Shown: positions 35,395-45,317, counted from the stretch's first letter. The stretch: DNA of 64,000 bases from Balneola sp. (GCA_028284195.1 JANQSE010000017.1:174167-238166), one strand, 5' to 3'. Notes: a model not told the origin generated them from the letters alone. Made by a program: numbers and translations.

Positions 35395-37566
35395 TTACCT
35401 ATCCTGCGTCATATAATACAACTGCATAACCCGCAGTTCATCATACCCAATTGTTTTGTTTAAATCATCATAAACCGGGCGAAGCATCAACGGGCTTTTC
35501 TTTTTAAACGATTTCATTACCTGATCTCTTTGCCGCAGCGATAAGTTTGAAGCTTCAAGCAAACCATCCAATCGAAGATCATTTCCAGCATCCAGGAAAT
35601 CTTTCAAGTGTTTAAGTATGGTCATGTCTTTAACCCCATGCTCCTCTGCAAGCAACGCAATAGACTGCCCATTATTAAAAGCCTCCCCAACAATTTCAAA
35701 TTTTTCACCACCGGTTTTTTTCCTGGCTTGAACAGCGATCGATTTTTTCTTTTCTTCTTTTCCGTGTTCTGCGGCATAGTTCTTAATTACGCCAATAAAA
35801 GTATCGCCGTACTTCTCTTTCTTCACCGAGCCAACTCCGTATAGAAGCTCCAGGTTTTCCTTACTCTGCGGGAAGAAGTATGCCATTTCTACTAAAGTGG
35901 TATCAGGAAAAATGGTATATGGAGGGATGTCTTGCTCATCTGCCAATTCTTTTCTTTTAAGCCTCAACAAATCAAATAGCGCTTCATCATATTCATTTTC
36001 AATTTCTGAGGAAGTTCGCACAACCGCCTCTCCCTCAAGTGAGGTTTTACTTCTGTCCATGATACCAAACACATTTTCAGAGCCATCCAATACTGCTTTT
36101 GCTGAATTTTCAATCTTCAGTTCCCCATATTCCCCTTTTGATATGTAGCCCTGGCGAAGAAGCATTTTTGAGATCTGCATCCATTGGTCTTTGGAAAACT
36201 CAAGCCCGATTCCATACGTGGAAAGTTTTTCATGCTCGTTTTCTAGCACCTTCTTTGCTTTCGATCCACGTAAAACATCCGCAAGGTGTGTAGCTCCGAA
36301 TTTCTGCCCACTTTTAACAATGGTAGATAAGAATTGCTGAGATTGAATCGTCAAATCTTCCACATCATCATCAACCGACAAGCAATTGTCACACATTCCG
36401 CATTCCTCTTTTGGATATGTTTCTCCAAAATAATTCATAAGCGGTTTACGCCGGCATTCAAGCGACTCCAGGTATTTGATGAGCTGCTTTAAATGATTTT
36501 CGGCTACTGTTTTTTCCTGGTCTTTTTTCTTGTTGATGAAATATTGAATTTTCTGAGTGTCAGATGAACCGTATAGCAGCAGGCAATCAGAACGCAGGCC
36601 GTCTCTGCCAGCACGGCCAATTTGCTGGTAATAAGACTCGATATTTTGAGGCATATCATAATGAACCACAAACCGTACATTGGGTTTGTTAATCCCCATC
36701 CCGAAAGCGATAGTTGCTACAACAATAGATACATCATCTTTGATAAATGCTCGTTGATTTCCTGCACGCATACCATCACTCAAGCCTGCATGGTATGGCT
36801 TTACCGAATATCCTTCATCCTCCAGTGCTTCGGCTAACTCATCGACCTGGCGGCGGGAAAAACAGTAGATGATGCCGGATTGTTTTTTGCGGGTGAACAG
36901 AAAGTCCAATAGCTGATTCAGCGGATCTTTTTTATCGACTACTTTAAGAAACAGGTTCTCACGATCGAAACTGGAAATGAACTCCTCTGAATCATCAAAT
37001 TTAAGCATTGTTTTGATATCGTCCTGAACACGAGGAGTTGCTGTTGCTGTTAATGCCAGGCAAACTGCATTGGGAAAATCGTTCCGCAGCCGGGCTATCT
37101 GCCGGTACTCCGGGCGAAAATCATGCCCCCATTCCGATATACAATGTGCTTCATCAATCGTAAAACATTCCACGTTTAATGCTTTAAGCATCTCCCGGGT
37201 TTTCTCCATCATCAATGTTTCGGGGGCAACATACAGCATTTTTACTTTTCCGGATTGCACTTTCCGAACATTAAAATTATACACCTCCGGGCGAAGTGAG
37301 CTATTCAGATAAACGGCATCTATTCCATATTCCCGAAGCTGCTCTACCTGATCTTTCATGAGTGAAATGAGAGGAGAAATTACAATAGTCAACCCATCAA
37401 AAATAAGTGCCGGAATTTGATAGCATAAAGACTTGCCGCCACCAGTCGGCATAATTACTAATGCATCTTTTCGGTTTAAGACCTGAGTTATTGCCTGCTC
37501 TTGTTGTAACCGGAAATCCTCATATCCAAAGGTTTCCTTAAGGATTCTTCGTGCTTGATCTATCAT
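35395..37566 (-). CDS. recQ: ATP-dependent DNA helicase RecQ
   Basis: 723 residues, RecQ order: helicase motifs I (MPTGGGKSLCYQIPAL), II (DEAHCISEWGHDFRPEY), III (LTATATPRV) and VI (QQIGRAGRDG); a zinc cluster (CRRKPLMNYFGE, then CGMCDNC); RQC winged helix; HRDC-like domain (about 520-600). An extra C-terminal helix-turn-helix segment (about 625-723) is seen in Bacteroidota RecQ proteins. It unwinds DNA 3' to 5' in repair and recombination. Its ATG lies 15 bp upstream of the carB stop region, on the same strand. Confidence 0.95.
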   Translation of the reverse strand: MIDQARRILKETFGYEDFRLQQEQAITQVLNRKDALVIMPTGGGKSLCYQIPALIFDGLTIVISPLISLMKDQVEQLREYGIDAVYLNSSLRPEVYNFNVRKVQSGKVKMLYVAPETLMMEKTREMLKALNVECFTIDEAHCISEWGHDFRPEYRQIARLRNDFPNAVCLALTATATPRVQDDIKTMLKFDDSEEFISSFDRENLFLKVVDKKDPLNQLLDFLFTRKKQSGIIYCFSRRQVDELAEALEDEGYSVKPYHAGLSDGMRAGNQRAFIKDDVSIVVATIAFGMGINKPNVRFVVHYDMPQNIESYYQQIGRAGRDGLRSDCLLLYGSSDTQKIQYFINKKKDQEKTVAENHLKQLIKYLESLECRRKPLMNYFGETYPKEECGMCDNCLSVDDDVEDLTIQSQQFLSTIVKSGQKFGATHLADVLRGSKAKKVLENEHEKLSTYGIGLEFSKDQWMQISKMLLRQGYISKGEYGELKIENSAKAVLDGSENVFGIMDRSKTSLEGEAVVRTSSEIENEYDEALFDLLRLKRKELADEQDIPPYTIFPDTTLVEMAYFFPQSKENLELLYGVGSVKKEKYGDTFIGVIKNYAAEHGKEEKKKSIAVQARKKTGGEKFEIVGEAFNNGQSIALLAEEHGVKDMTILKHLKDFLDAGNDLRLDGLLEASNLSLRQRDQVMKSFKKKSPLMLRPVYDDLNKTIGYDELRVMQLYYMTQDR

Positions 37567-37581
37567 TCTAAAATTGAAGTG

Positions 37582-40410
37582 CTATTTACTAAGATACAGA
37601 CTCTTGAACTCAAATGGTTTTCTGAAGTGCTCATCGTTGAAGTCCTGCGCGAAGTAAATGCTTTCTCCAGTCGATTTCATTTCCGGGCCTAATTCCTTTT
37701 TTACGCCCGGGAATTTATCGAATGGGAATACCGGCTCTTTAATCGCCCAGCAATCCAGCTTCGATTCCAGATCGAATTCTTTAAGCTTGGCGCCAAGCAT
37801 CACCTTAACCCCAATGGCTGCTTCAGGAACCTGATTGGCTTTGGCAAGAAATGGTACTGTACGCGTTGTTCGGGGATTAGCTTCCAGTACATACACCTTC
37901 TCATCTTTTACTGCATACTGCACATTTAAGAATCCTTGTATCTCCATAGCTTTTGCAATACGCTCCTGGTATTCGGCAATCATTTTTTGTACTTCATCAC
38001 TTAATGAATAAGGAGGGATAACCGCCGTTGAGTCTCCGGAATGAACTCCGGCTGGTTCAATGTGTTGCATCATTCCTGAAATATGAAGCTGATCTCCGTC
38101 GTAAACAGAATCAACATCTACCTCGGTAGCATGTTCCAGATATTTATCAATTAGAAAAGCATTTTCCGGGTGCGTCTTCAAAATTCTGGAAACATATCGC
38201 TTCAACTCTTCTTCCTTTACAGCTATACGCATTCCCTGCCCACCAAGCACATAACTTGGGCGAATCAGTACAGGGTATCCGATCCGGTTGGCAATTTTCA
38301 GCGCTTCTTCCTCATCAAAAGCTGTTCCATATTCCGGGAATGGTATCTTTAATTTGGTGAGTAAATCAGAAAACTGGCCACGATCTTCTGCAAAATCGAT
38401 CATTTTAAAATCCGTTCCGAAAATCTTTATACCGGCTTTTACAAAACGTTTGCCAAGCTTGAGTGCGGTTTGACCGCCAACCTGAATAATCACGCCCTCG
38501 GGTTTTTCATGTTCGATTATATCCAGAACCCGCTCCCAATACACCGGCTCAAAGTACAGCTTGTCTGCGATGTCAAAATCGGTAGAAACAGTCTCCGGGT
38601 TACAGTTGATCATGATCGCTTCATAACCCATTTCTTTAGTTGCCAACACCGCATGTACGCATGAATAGTCGAATTCTATTCCTTGCCCAATCCGGTTTGG
38701 CCCGCTGCCAAGAATAATCACTTTTTTGCGATCGGTTACCTCGCTTTCGTTTTCCTCTTCATAAGAAGAATAGTAGTATGGAGTTTGAGCGGGGAATTCT
38801 GCCGCACACGTATCTACCAGCTTAAAGGCCGGAACCAACCCCAGGCTCTTTCTTTTTTCCCGAATTTCATCTTCCGAAACTTCAATTCCACTTTTACTTA
38901 ATAACCATGAAATCTGAACATCCGAAAAGCCGGCTTGCTTTAACTCAAGCATATCGTCTTTATCAATGCCGTCCAAAGATTGGCCTTCGGTCCGGTTTTC
39001 CAGAGACACCATATATCTGATTTGCTGCAGAAACCATGGATCCACTTTTGTGATATCAGCTATTTCCTCTACAGAAGCTCCAAGCTTAAAAGCATTTCTG
39101 ATCTGAAGAGAGCGATCCCAGTAAGGTTTCATCAATCGTTCGCTTACATGTTTTCTGTCCAGCTCCTCATAACCATCAGCACCCAAGCCGTCTCTTCCAA
39201 TCTCCATCGACTGCCAGGCCTTATTCATCGCCTCCGGAAAATTTCGTCCTATGCTCATTACTTCTCCAACCGCTTTCATTTGAGTAGAAAGCTCTTCATC
39301 AACACCAACGAATTTATCAAAGTTGAACCGGGGTACTTTGCAAACCACGTAATCGATACTCGGTTCAAAACAAGCGGAAGTAGTTCCAGTAATCTGGTTC
39401 TTCAATTCATCAAGGTTGTAACCCACGGCAAGCTTGGTGGCTACTTTTGCAATCGGATATCCTGTTGCCTTGGAAGCAAGCGCTGACGAACGACTTACTC
39501 TCGGGTTGATTTCGATAGCAACAAAACGATCGCTTCCGGGCTCCATCGCAAACTGTACATTACACCCCCCCGCAAACGTACCGATAGACCGCATCATTTT
39601 AATGGCTGCGTTTCTAAGAATCTGAAGCTGCTTATCCGTCAATGTCTGAGTAGGCGCTACTGTCACAGAATCTCCGGTATGAACACCCATTGGATCCATA
39701 TTCTCGATAGAACAAATAATCACCACATTATCATTGGAATCACGAAGTAGTTCAAGCTCATACTCTTTCCATCCGAAGATACACTCTTCAATAAGTACTG
39801 AGTGTACCGGGCTCATCTCCAGACCACGTAGTACTTTCTGATCGAATTCCTCTTCATTCCAGACGATGCCTCCTCCGGCTCCACCCATAGTGAAGGATGG
39901 CCGGATTACGATAGGCAAACCACCTAACTCTTCCTTGATTTCTTTAGCGTCTAACAGCGATTCTGCCTGACGGCTTCGACATTGCTCAATTCCGATTTCT
40001 TCCATCTTATCGCGGAATAGCTGTCGGTCTTCCGTTAATTCAACGGCATCAATATCCACACCGATAATTTGTATTCCTTGCTCTTCCCAAAAACCCTCTT
40101 TCTCCAGATCCCGGGCGAGATTCAACCCCGTTTGTCCACCCATAGTAGGTAATACTGCATCCGGTTTTTCTTTGGCTACAATCTCTCTGATGGAATCTGT
40201 TGTCATGGGCAGCATGTAAGTCGCATCCGCCATGATGGGGTCTGTCATTATAGTTGCCGGATTCGAATTGATGAGTACAATCTCATATCCTTCTTCCTGT
40301 AAAGACCTGCAAGCTTGTGAGCCGGAATAATCGAATTCGCAAGCCTGCCCAATTACGATTGGACCTGAACCTATTATGAGAATTTTGTGTATGTCGTCGC
40401 GTCTTGGCAT
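37582..40410 (-). CDS. carB: Carbamoyl-phosphate synthase large subunit (without C-terminal allosteric domain)
   Basis: 942 residues. Both ATP-grasp halves are present: carboxyphosphate half (about 1-400; [28 protein letters not shown] start, [13 protein letters not shown]) and carbamoyl phosphate half (about 550-930; [11 protein letters not shown]), joined by the oligomerisation domain. The protein ends at LYLSK, where the E. coli enzyme (1073) continues into the MGS-like domain that binds UMP/ornithine/IMP. Allosteric control through that domain is therefore absent. It makes carbamoyl phosphate for pyrimidines and arginine. It is downstream of carA by 69 bp. Confidence 0.95.
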   Translation of the reverse strand: MPRRDDIHKILIIGSGPIVIGQACEFDYSGSQACRSLQEEGYEIVLINSNPATIMTDPIMADATYMLPMTTDSIREIVAKEKPDAVLPTMGGQTGLNLARDLEKEGFWEEQGIQIIGVDIDAVELTEDRQLFRDKMEEIGIEQCRSRQAESLLDAKEIKEELGGLPIVIRPSFTMGGAGGGIVWNEEEFDQKVLRGLEMSPVHSVLIEECIFGWKEYELELLRDSNDNVVIICSIENMDPMGVHTGDSVTVAPTQTLTDKQLQILRNAAIKMMRSIGTFAGGCNVQFAMEPGSDRFVAIEINPRVSRSSALASKATGYPIAKVATKLAVGYNLDELKNQITGTTSACFEPSIDYVVCKVPRFNFDKFVGVDEELSTQMKAVGEVMSIGRNFPEAMNKAWQSMEIGRDGLGADGYEELDRKHVSERLMKPYWDRSLQIRNAFKLGASVEEIADITKVDPWFLQQIRYMVSLENRTEGQSLDGIDKDDMLELKQAGFSDVQISWLLSKSGIEVSEDEIREKRKSLGLVPAFKLVDTCAAEFPAQTPYYYSSYEEENESEVTDRKKVIILGSGPNRIGQGIEFDYSCVHAVLATKEMGYEAIMINCNPETVSTDFDIADKLYFEPVYWERVLDIIEHEKPEGVIIQVGGQTALKLGKRFVKAGIKIFGTDFKMIDFAEDRGQFSDLLTKLKIPFPEYGTAFDEEEALKIANRIGYPVLIRPSYVLGGQGMRIAVKEEELKRYVSRILKTHPENAFLIDKYLEHATEVDVDSVYDGDQLHISGMMQHIEPAGVHSGDSTAVIPPYSLSDEVQKMIAEYQERIAKAMEIQGFLNVQYAVKDEKVYVLEANPRTTRTVPFLAKANQVPEAAIGVKVMLGAKLKEFDLESKLDCWAIKEPVFPFDKFPGVKKELGPEMKSTGESIYFAQDFNDEHFRKPFEFKSLYLSK

Positions 40411-40479
40411 TATCTATGTAAATTAACTATCTAAGTTTTTATTATTAAAAAAGAAACTAATCGTCATTGTTAGTGAATA

Positions 40480-41595
40480 TCAAGCTTCTACTCCTTTATG
40501 TTCCTTCATGAGATCTATAAACTGATCAAAAAGGTATGCCGAGTCATGTGGTCCCGGTGAAGCCTCAGGGTGATACTGCACAGAAAACCCCGGAAAGCTT
40601 TTAAATTTCAAACCTTCAACCGTGCCGTCATTCAGATTTATATGTGTTACCTCTGCTACATCCTCGGTCACACTATCTTCGGTTACAGCAAAACCATGGT
40701 TTTGGGTTGAGATTTCAACCAATCCGGTTTCCAGGTTCTTAACCGGGTGATTTGCTCCGCGGTGGCCTACAAACATTTTCCCCACCTTAATTCCTTCACT
40801 GAGTGCCATCAATTGATGCCCAAGACAAATTCCAAATAATGGCTTTCCTGTTGATTTAGCGTATTCCACAGTTTCGAGTGCATATTCCACAGTTGCGTTT
40901 GGATCGCCCGGGCCATTACTGAAAAAGAACCCATCCGCATCCCATTCTTTAATTTCCTCGAGAGAGGTTTTTGCTGGGAAAACACGCAATGTACAACCGC
41001 GAGCATGCAGGCTGTTAATGATGTTTTGTTTGATGCCATAATCAAAGGCGGCTACTTTAAATTCTCCTTCTCCATTTACCGTTTGTGCTTCTTCTCTGGA
41101 TACTTTGGAAGCCAATTCCAGGCCAGTCATATCTTCCCAGTTCTTTGCCATCTCAACCAGTTTGGATTCATCCAGCTCGGTTGAAGAAATTACTGCATTC
41201 ATTACGCCTTTTTCCCGAATGTGCCGAACGAGTTTCCTCGTATCCACTCCCGAAATGCCAACTACTTCCTGCCGTTCCAGGTATTCATGGAGGCTCTCAT
41301 CTGACATCGGATTACTATACTCATGAGAAAATGATCTGACAATGATTCCTGCCACCATCACTTTTCGGGCTTCGTCATCTCTGGCCATGGTACCATAGTT
41401 CCCGATATGCGGATAGGTCATCATCATTAACTGGCCATGATAACTCGGATCGGTAAATATTTCCTGATAGCCGGTCATACTTGTATTAAAGCAAAGCTCA
41501 CCTCCGGTAACACCTTCGTATCCTACTGCCCACCCATGGGCAATGGTTCCGTCGCTGAGTGCAAGTATGGCTTTCTTTCTGTTAGGAAGAGACAT
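40480..41595 (-). CDS. carA: Carbamoyl-phosphate synthase small (glutaminase) subunit
   Basis: 371 residues. The N-terminal CarA domain is followed by a class I glutamine amidotransferase with the nucleophile Cys257 (FGICLGHQLMAL) and the His/Glu pair (QYHPEASPGPHD). It supplies ammonia to CarB. The ATG at 41593-41595 lies inside the 3' end of a putative 39-codon leader ORF and just after a strong hairpin with T-run, which suggests that carAB transcription is attenuated. Confidence 0.96.
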   Translation of the reverse strand: MSLPNRKKAILALSDGTIAHGWAVGYEGVTGGELCFNTSMTGYQEIFTDPSYHGQLMMMTYPHIGNYGTMARDDEARKVMVAGIIVRSFSHEYSNPMSDESLHEYLERQEVVGISGVDTRKLVRHIREKGVMNAVISSTELDESKLVEMAKNWEDMTGLELASKVSREEAQTVNGEGEFKVAAFDYGIKQNIINSLHARGCTLRVFPAKTSLEEIKEWDADGFFFSNGPGDPNATVEYALETVEYAKSTGKPLFGICLGHQLMALSEGIKVGKMFVGHRGANHPVKNLETGLVEISTQNHGFAVTEDSVTEDVAEVTHINLNDGTVEGLKFKSFPGFSVQYHPEASPGPHDSAYLFDQFIDLMKEHKGVEA

Positions 41596-41701
41596 AATTC
41601 GTTGATTGGAATTGATTTGTTATATCTAGGGTCAAAAAAAATCCGACTACGGAAACCGTGTCGGATTTAAAAATGATATGAGAAAAAGAAAATGGCACCA
41701 T
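41582..41701 (-). CDS. Putative 39-aa leader peptide of carAB (PyrL-like attenuator ORF)
   Basis: The ORF starts MVPFSFSHII and continues through the hairpin at 41639-41668 and its T-run, ending 14 bp inside carA. Its early codons run through a U-rich mRNA stretch (TTTTCTTTTTCT at 41681-41692 on the minus strand). This mirrors the E. coli pyrBI leader, where UTP shortage stalls RNA polymerase in U-rich sequence and lets the ribosome disrupt the terminator. An upstream 9-codon ORF overlaps its ATG as TAATG. The role is inferred; no homology is known. Confidence 0.4.
   Translation of the reverse strand: MVPFSFSHIIFKSDTVSVVGFFLTLDITNQFQSTNYVSS
41634..41668 (-). terminator. Terminator/attenuator hairpin in the carAB leader
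   Basis: On the minus strand, AAATCCGAC-ACGG (41668-41656) pairs with CCGT-(A)-GTCGGATTT (41652-41639, one bulged base) around a 3-nt loop and runs into eight T (41641-41634). It ends 39 bp before the carA ATG, and no independent gene ends upstream, so attenuation is the simplest reading. Confidence 0.8.
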
Positions 41702-41753
41702 TAGCACGACCTAAGTTTTATGATGTGCATTACCATTTCATCAAAGCTGTAAA

Positions 41754-41785
41754 TTGCTAACACTATTATTTGTATGGTAGCTTTG
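41754..41785 (+). promoter_or_regulatory. Bacteroidota-type promoter in the carA/OMP gap
   Basis: TTG at 41754-41756, a 21-nt spacer and TAGCTTTG at 41778-41785, a full match to the -7 consensus. It drives plus-strand RNA from about 41792 toward the 41980 gene. Confidence 0.55.
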
Positions 41786-41867
41786 TTTAAAGTTCGATGA
41801 AGATAAGAAAGAGAGAGATTGGATTCAATGTAATGCCTGAGCTTTTAGAAGATCCCAACAAAAATAC

Positions 41868-41936
41868 CAGCACTTAGGTAAAGCTGTTCCAAATCGAAAG
41901 TTATATTATGATAATTTTTCTAAGTGCTGCTTTTTG
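41868..41936 (+). repeat. Inverted repeat with T-run (structured RNA or terminator)
   Basis: CAGCACTTAG (41868-41877) and CTAAGTGCTG (41920-41929) are perfect complements separated by 42 nt and followed by CTTTTTG. It could end a short plus-strand RNA or structure the leader of the 41980 gene. Confidence 0.5.
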
Positions 41937-41979
41937 TTAAATTGGTGCGTTTTAAACACTAACAAAAATAAATACTACT

Positions 41980-42492
41980 ATGAAAAATGCTTTACTGAAG
42001 TTGGGTTTTCTGGCTTCATTTCTGTTTTTAATGACAAGTACGACAAACCTTTTTGCACAAGAGGGAGCCATTGTAGTGGGTCCGGGACTTGCTTACGGAA
42101 GCGAAGTGGAGAAACTAGGTATTAAAGTGGATGGCTATTATTCCATAAATGAAGAGTTCAGGGCCGGCCTGGATCTTGTTTATTACTTTCCTGATAGCGA
42201 AGGCGGCATTGATGTAAACTTTTTCGGTTTTAACATCAATGGTAATTATATCTTCTATTCTGAAGAAAGTATTAAGGCTTATGCTTTAGCGGGTATCAAT
42301 ATTCTACGGGTTAAAGTAGAAGCAGGAGGAAATAGCAATACTAATTCTGAAACTGGTTTAAACCTTGGGGCAGGAATTGAATTTGTCCAGGATTTTGGCA
42401 ATATCTTTGGAGAATTTCGCCTTGCGGGATTAGGCGGTGATGCTGACCAATTTGTTCTGGGGGCTGGCGTTCGTTTTCCCATTAATAAGTAA
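41980..42492 (+). CDS. Small outer-membrane beta-barrel protein
   Basis: 170 residues with a signal peptide (about 1-24, LFA-Q). Repeated amphipathic strands with Gly and aromatic residues (AGLDLVYYFPDSEGGIDVNFFGFNIN, YALAGINILRVKV, GLNLGAGIEFVQDFGNIFGEFRLAG) fit an eight-stranded OmpX/OmpW-like or porin-family OMP_b-brl domain. The C-terminus ends GAGVRFPINK. It is followed by a terminator shared with the convergent gene. No ligand is predictable. Confidence 0.75.
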   Translation: MKNALLKLGFLASFLFLMTSTTNLFAQEGAIVVGPGLAYGSEVEKLGIKVDGYYSINEEFRAGLDLVYYFPDSEGGIDVNFFGFNINGNYIFYSEESIKAYALAGINILRVKVEAGGNSNTNSETGLNLGAGIEFVQDFGNIFGEFRLAGLGGDADQFVLGAGVRFPINK

Positions 42493-42506
42493 TTAGATTT
42501 TTAAAA

Positions 42507-42538
42507 AAGGCTCTGAATAAAATACAGGGCCTTTTTTA
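42507..42538 (+). terminator. Terminator after the outer-membrane protein gene
   Basis: AAGGCTCTG (42507-42515) pairs with CAGGGCCTT (42525-42533), with one G-T wobble, and runs into six T. On the minus strand an A/T-rich tail follows too, so it may serve the convergent gene. Confidence 0.85.
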
Positions 42539-42880
42539 TTCCAGATCTTTTCTAATGAAAAGGGTTCCACTAAGCACCGCCAACCCGCTAACCAACCCTC
42601 CAATAATACCAGTGATCAGAATTACTAAATAGGGAGAACCAACCCCAAGCATGTCTGCAATCCTGGTTGAGAGAATACCATTGTTTGCTACATGTATGTA
42701 CAATGCCTGACCACCCCAAAGTAAAAACAGTGCTAAAAAGCCGATCCCAAAACCTTTGCCAGGTTCCGGTTTTAGCTGAAAGCCCAACACAAAGCCTGTA
42801 ATGGCTATTCCCCACCAGGGGATGACAAGGTTTACGAGATAACCTGTGAGTATTAAAAGAAGAAGTAGAATCATAATCAT
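42536..42880 (-). CDS. Small membrane protein (114 aa), hypothetical
   Basis: 114 residues with about four hydrophobic helices (1-16, 22-36, 46-64, 84-106) and short loops. No named family. It follows the acylase gene by 3 bp on the same strand, so it is probably co-transcribed with it. It may be a membrane partner or an unrelated passenger. Confidence 0.65.
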   Translation of the reverse strand: MIMILLLLLILTGYLVNLVIPWWGIAITGFVLGFQLKPEPGKGFGIGFLALFLLWGGQALYIHVANNGILSTRIADMLGVGSPYLVILITGIIGGLVSGLAVLSGTLFIRKDLE

Positions 42881-42883
42881 TAA

Positions 42884-45301
42884 CTAATTTCCTGAACCAA
42901 GTTCGAGTTTATATAAGTATTCATTTGGTTGGGTTTTCCAAAAGTTGAGTTCAAAAAGCTCACCCGTTCTCCAGGGCTCTATCATGGAATCATAGTTTAG
43001 CGAGCCGGGATTTCCTGATGCCCCTCCGGGATAAACTCCATAGCCTTTCACTTCCGGTCCTACTTCCACAACCATTCTCCAGGAAGGCCCGAATCCGTTT
43101 CTTGTTGCATTCACTGATTCTGATGAGCCGCTTGCAAATACATTCTCAACACCAAAACCTGGCACAAATGAAATATGATCAATATCGTTATTTGAATAAT
43201 ATCCCCATTTCCATGAACCGCCCATCTCGCCAAAATCTTTAGTCATTCCTTCAATAGTTTTTCGAAATGAATACAAAGCCCGTTCTTCAATGGTTTCTGT
43301 TTCTTCGGTATTTACATTGTCTATGAATGGAAAATCTGGTTCTGTTTTTAAAACTTCTACCACTCTATCTCTGGAAGGATACCGAAGCCTTGCTTTGGTG
43401 GTACTATATTCGTCATTAAAAATGGAAGCATAGAAATTTCCTGCCCAGCGCCTGAATAAAGATGGAGCTACAAGATCGCCCTCATTCATTAAGTCCCAAT
43501 CCGCCAGAAGCTCTACATAAGCCTTTTCTTCTTTTGAGAGACTGTCTTCTTCAATCCACTCTAATAAACCAGACAAAAGGGTATAAGCGTAGTAGCTAAA
43601 GTTATCCATTTGAAGATTCTGCATATCAGAAACGATAATATTTTCCATTTCCGCGAGACGGTCGTTTATTCTTCTTCCCCTTTCAAAAGGGGCAAAATCA
43701 TCGTCAATGTAATAAGGATAGTCAGGTGCAGCCGATTCTTGATTTGCCGAACTTACAAAACCCCTTTCGGGATTTTTAATGTGAGGGTTATGTTCAAAAG
43801 GAACCCAGCCCTGCCAATCATACAACGGATCTGTACCGTCACTCACCGTTCTACCCTGGTGTTCCCATTTATTGGGCAGCTTTCCTGTTATCCAAAGTGC
43901 TATATCGCCTTCGTTACTTGCAAAAACAAAGTTCTGAGCTGGAGCTGTAAAGTGAGAAAGTGCTGCTTTATAATCTTCGTAATTCTTCGCTCTGTTAAGC
44001 TCATAAAAAGTCTTCAACTCATTAGAACCTTCATGTGCAATCCAGCGCAAAGCATGATAAACGGGGTCTCTTTTTTCATTTATTCCGGATTCTACTTTTG
44101 TTACCGGGCCATGATGCGTGTAGATTATTGTATCCGAAACAGTCTCACCACCTCTGACTTTTATCTCCTCAATTCTGGTAGTAGTTGGTTTCCATTCCCC
44201 ATCATACCAGTATTCCTTTTTTGAACTGTCTTTGAATTTAATTTCATACCAATCCATTACATCTGCTGCAACGTTGGTTACCCCCCATGCTACGTTTTCA
44301 TTGAATCCGATAACAATGCCCGGCATTCCCTGCAGAGTAACGCCATATGAATTAATGCCGGGAGCATTCAGTTGAACTTCATACCAGATAGATGGTAATG
44401 TTAAACTCAAATGAGGATCGTTAGCCAGAATAGGGTAACCGGACTTTGTTTTGGAACCGGAAACTGCCCAGTTATTACTGCCCACTCCTTCCGACCGTTC
44501 AAACGATTCCAATTCTACGGCTGAAGCAGGTTCGAATAAAGTATCCGGCCGTTGAACAGGGATTCGTTCAAAATCCCATTTCCTTGATGTTGGAATTATC
44601 GGGTCATTCAATTCGGGTTTCACTGTAAAAAACTTTTCAACAAACTCCGCGCCGAAATACTTTCTTGTGTTACTCGTACGATCATCGTTGTTTCCTCCGG
44701 CTAATGTCCGGGTCATATTCTTCAACAAATGCGCAGATTTGATTGGTGTCCACTCTTCAGGTGCAAAGTCGAAGATTTTATATTCCACCGGATAATCTTC
44801 CGGGCTTAACGAATTAATGTAAGCGTTAACTCCATCGGTATAAGCATTAACTGAAGCCCAGGTTGTTGAGTCCTTTTTCATCATCTTTAGTGCTTTTTCT
44901 GCTCCATAAGGCATACCCAAACGACGTGTAGAACGATCTCTATTCAACGTTCTTAGCCCCAGGTTTTCAGACAGCCTGCCTGCGGCATCATATGTTTGAA
45001 TCTCCATCTGAAAAAGGCGGTCTCTTGCAACTACATACCCCTGAGCGAAATATAAATTGTACTCATTTTCGGCAAAAATGTGCGGGACCCGACGTTCATC
45101 GTAATAAATGGTAGCATTTCCTTCAAAGCCATCGATAGTCAACTTTTTAGTTGTTGGCGATGAAGTCTCTGCATTCGCCCAAAAACCAGATTCAGGATCA
45201 AAGAACTCGCCAAGTGGAGGAACTGAACCAAATTGAGTGTTAAGTGAAAAAACTAAAGCGATTAGCAGTAAAAAAGTAAATATTGGTTTTAACAATTTCA
45301 T
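42884..45301 (-). CDS. Penicillin acylase family protein (Ntn-hydrolase)
   Basis: 805 residues from the ATG at 45299-45301 (MKLLKPIFTFLLLIALVFS, signal peptide/anchor); the TTG 18 bp upstream falls in a hairpin and is less likely. The alpha chain begins ATIYYDERRVPHIFAENEYNLYFAQGYVVARDRLFQMEI. The beta chain would start at Ser275 in GSNNWAVSGSKTKSGYPILANDPHL, the autocleaved Ser nucleophile. Members hydrolyse penicillins, other amides or acyl-homoserine lactones in the periplasm. The length fits the family. The true substrate is unknown. Confidence 0.92.
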   Translation of the reverse strand: MKLLKPIFTFLLLIALVFSLNTQFGSVPPLGEFFDPESGFWANAETSSPTTKKLTIDGFEGNATIYYDERRVPHIFAENEYNLYFAQGYVVARDRLFQMEIQTYDAAGRLSENLGLRTLNRDRSTRRLGMPYGAEKALKMMKKDSTTWASVNAYTDGVNAYINSLSPEDYPVEYKIFDFAPEEWTPIKSAHLLKNMTRTLAGGNNDDRTSNTRKYFGAEFVEKFFTVKPELNDPIIPTSRKWDFERIPVQRPDTLFEPASAVELESFERSEGVGSNNWAVSGSKTKSGYPILANDPHLSLTLPSIWYEVQLNAPGINSYGVTLQGMPGIVIGFNENVAWGVTNVAADVMDWYEIKFKDSSKKEYWYDGEWKPTTTRIEEIKVRGGETVSDTIIYTHHGPVTKVESGINEKRDPVYHALRWIAHEGSNELKTFYELNRAKNYEDYKAALSHFTAPAQNFVFASNEGDIALWITGKLPNKWEHQGRTVSDGTDPLYDWQGWVPFEHNPHIKNPERGFVSSANQESAAPDYPYYIDDDFAPFERGRRINDRLAEMENIIVSDMQNLQMDNFSYYAYTLLSGLLEWIEEDSLSKEEKAYVELLADWDLMNEGDLVAPSLFRRWAGNFYASIFNDEYSTTKARLRYPSRDRVVEVLKTEPDFPFIDNVNTEETETIEERALYSFRKTIEGMTKDFGEMGGSWKWGYYSNNDIDHISFVPGFGVENVFASGSSESVNATRNGFGPSWRMVVEVGPEVKGYGVYPGGASGNPGSLNYDSMIEPWRTGELFELNFWKTQPNEYLYKLELGSGN

Positions 45302-45317
45302 TGAATGATTAATGCTC

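Larger units (their letters stand above)
41596..41979. other. 384-bp intergenic region between carA and the outer-membrane protein gene
   Basis: It holds the carAB leader on the minus strand (41582-41701). On the plus strand it has a promoter-like element at 41754-41785, a 26-codon ORF at 41797-41877 (starts MKIRKREIGF) and a 10-bp inverted repeat with 42-nt loop ending in a T-run. A minus-strand element TATTTTTG (41859-41866) with TTTG 23 nt upstream could start the carAB leader. Confidence 0.6.

Noticed and set aside
35226..35429. 67-codon plus-strand ORF after the outer-membrane protein gene
   Set aside because: It overlaps the recQ 3' end on the other strand, has no ribosome site or recognisable family, and a composition like antisense of non-coding DNA.
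38980..39486. 168-codon plus-strand ORF opposite carB
   Set aside because: Antisense to the conserved CarB coding sequence; translated product is low-information and matches no family.
43610..44224. 204-codon plus-strand ORF opposite the acylase gene
   Set aside because: Shadow of the acylase reading frame; Cys/Phe/Ile-rich antisense composition.
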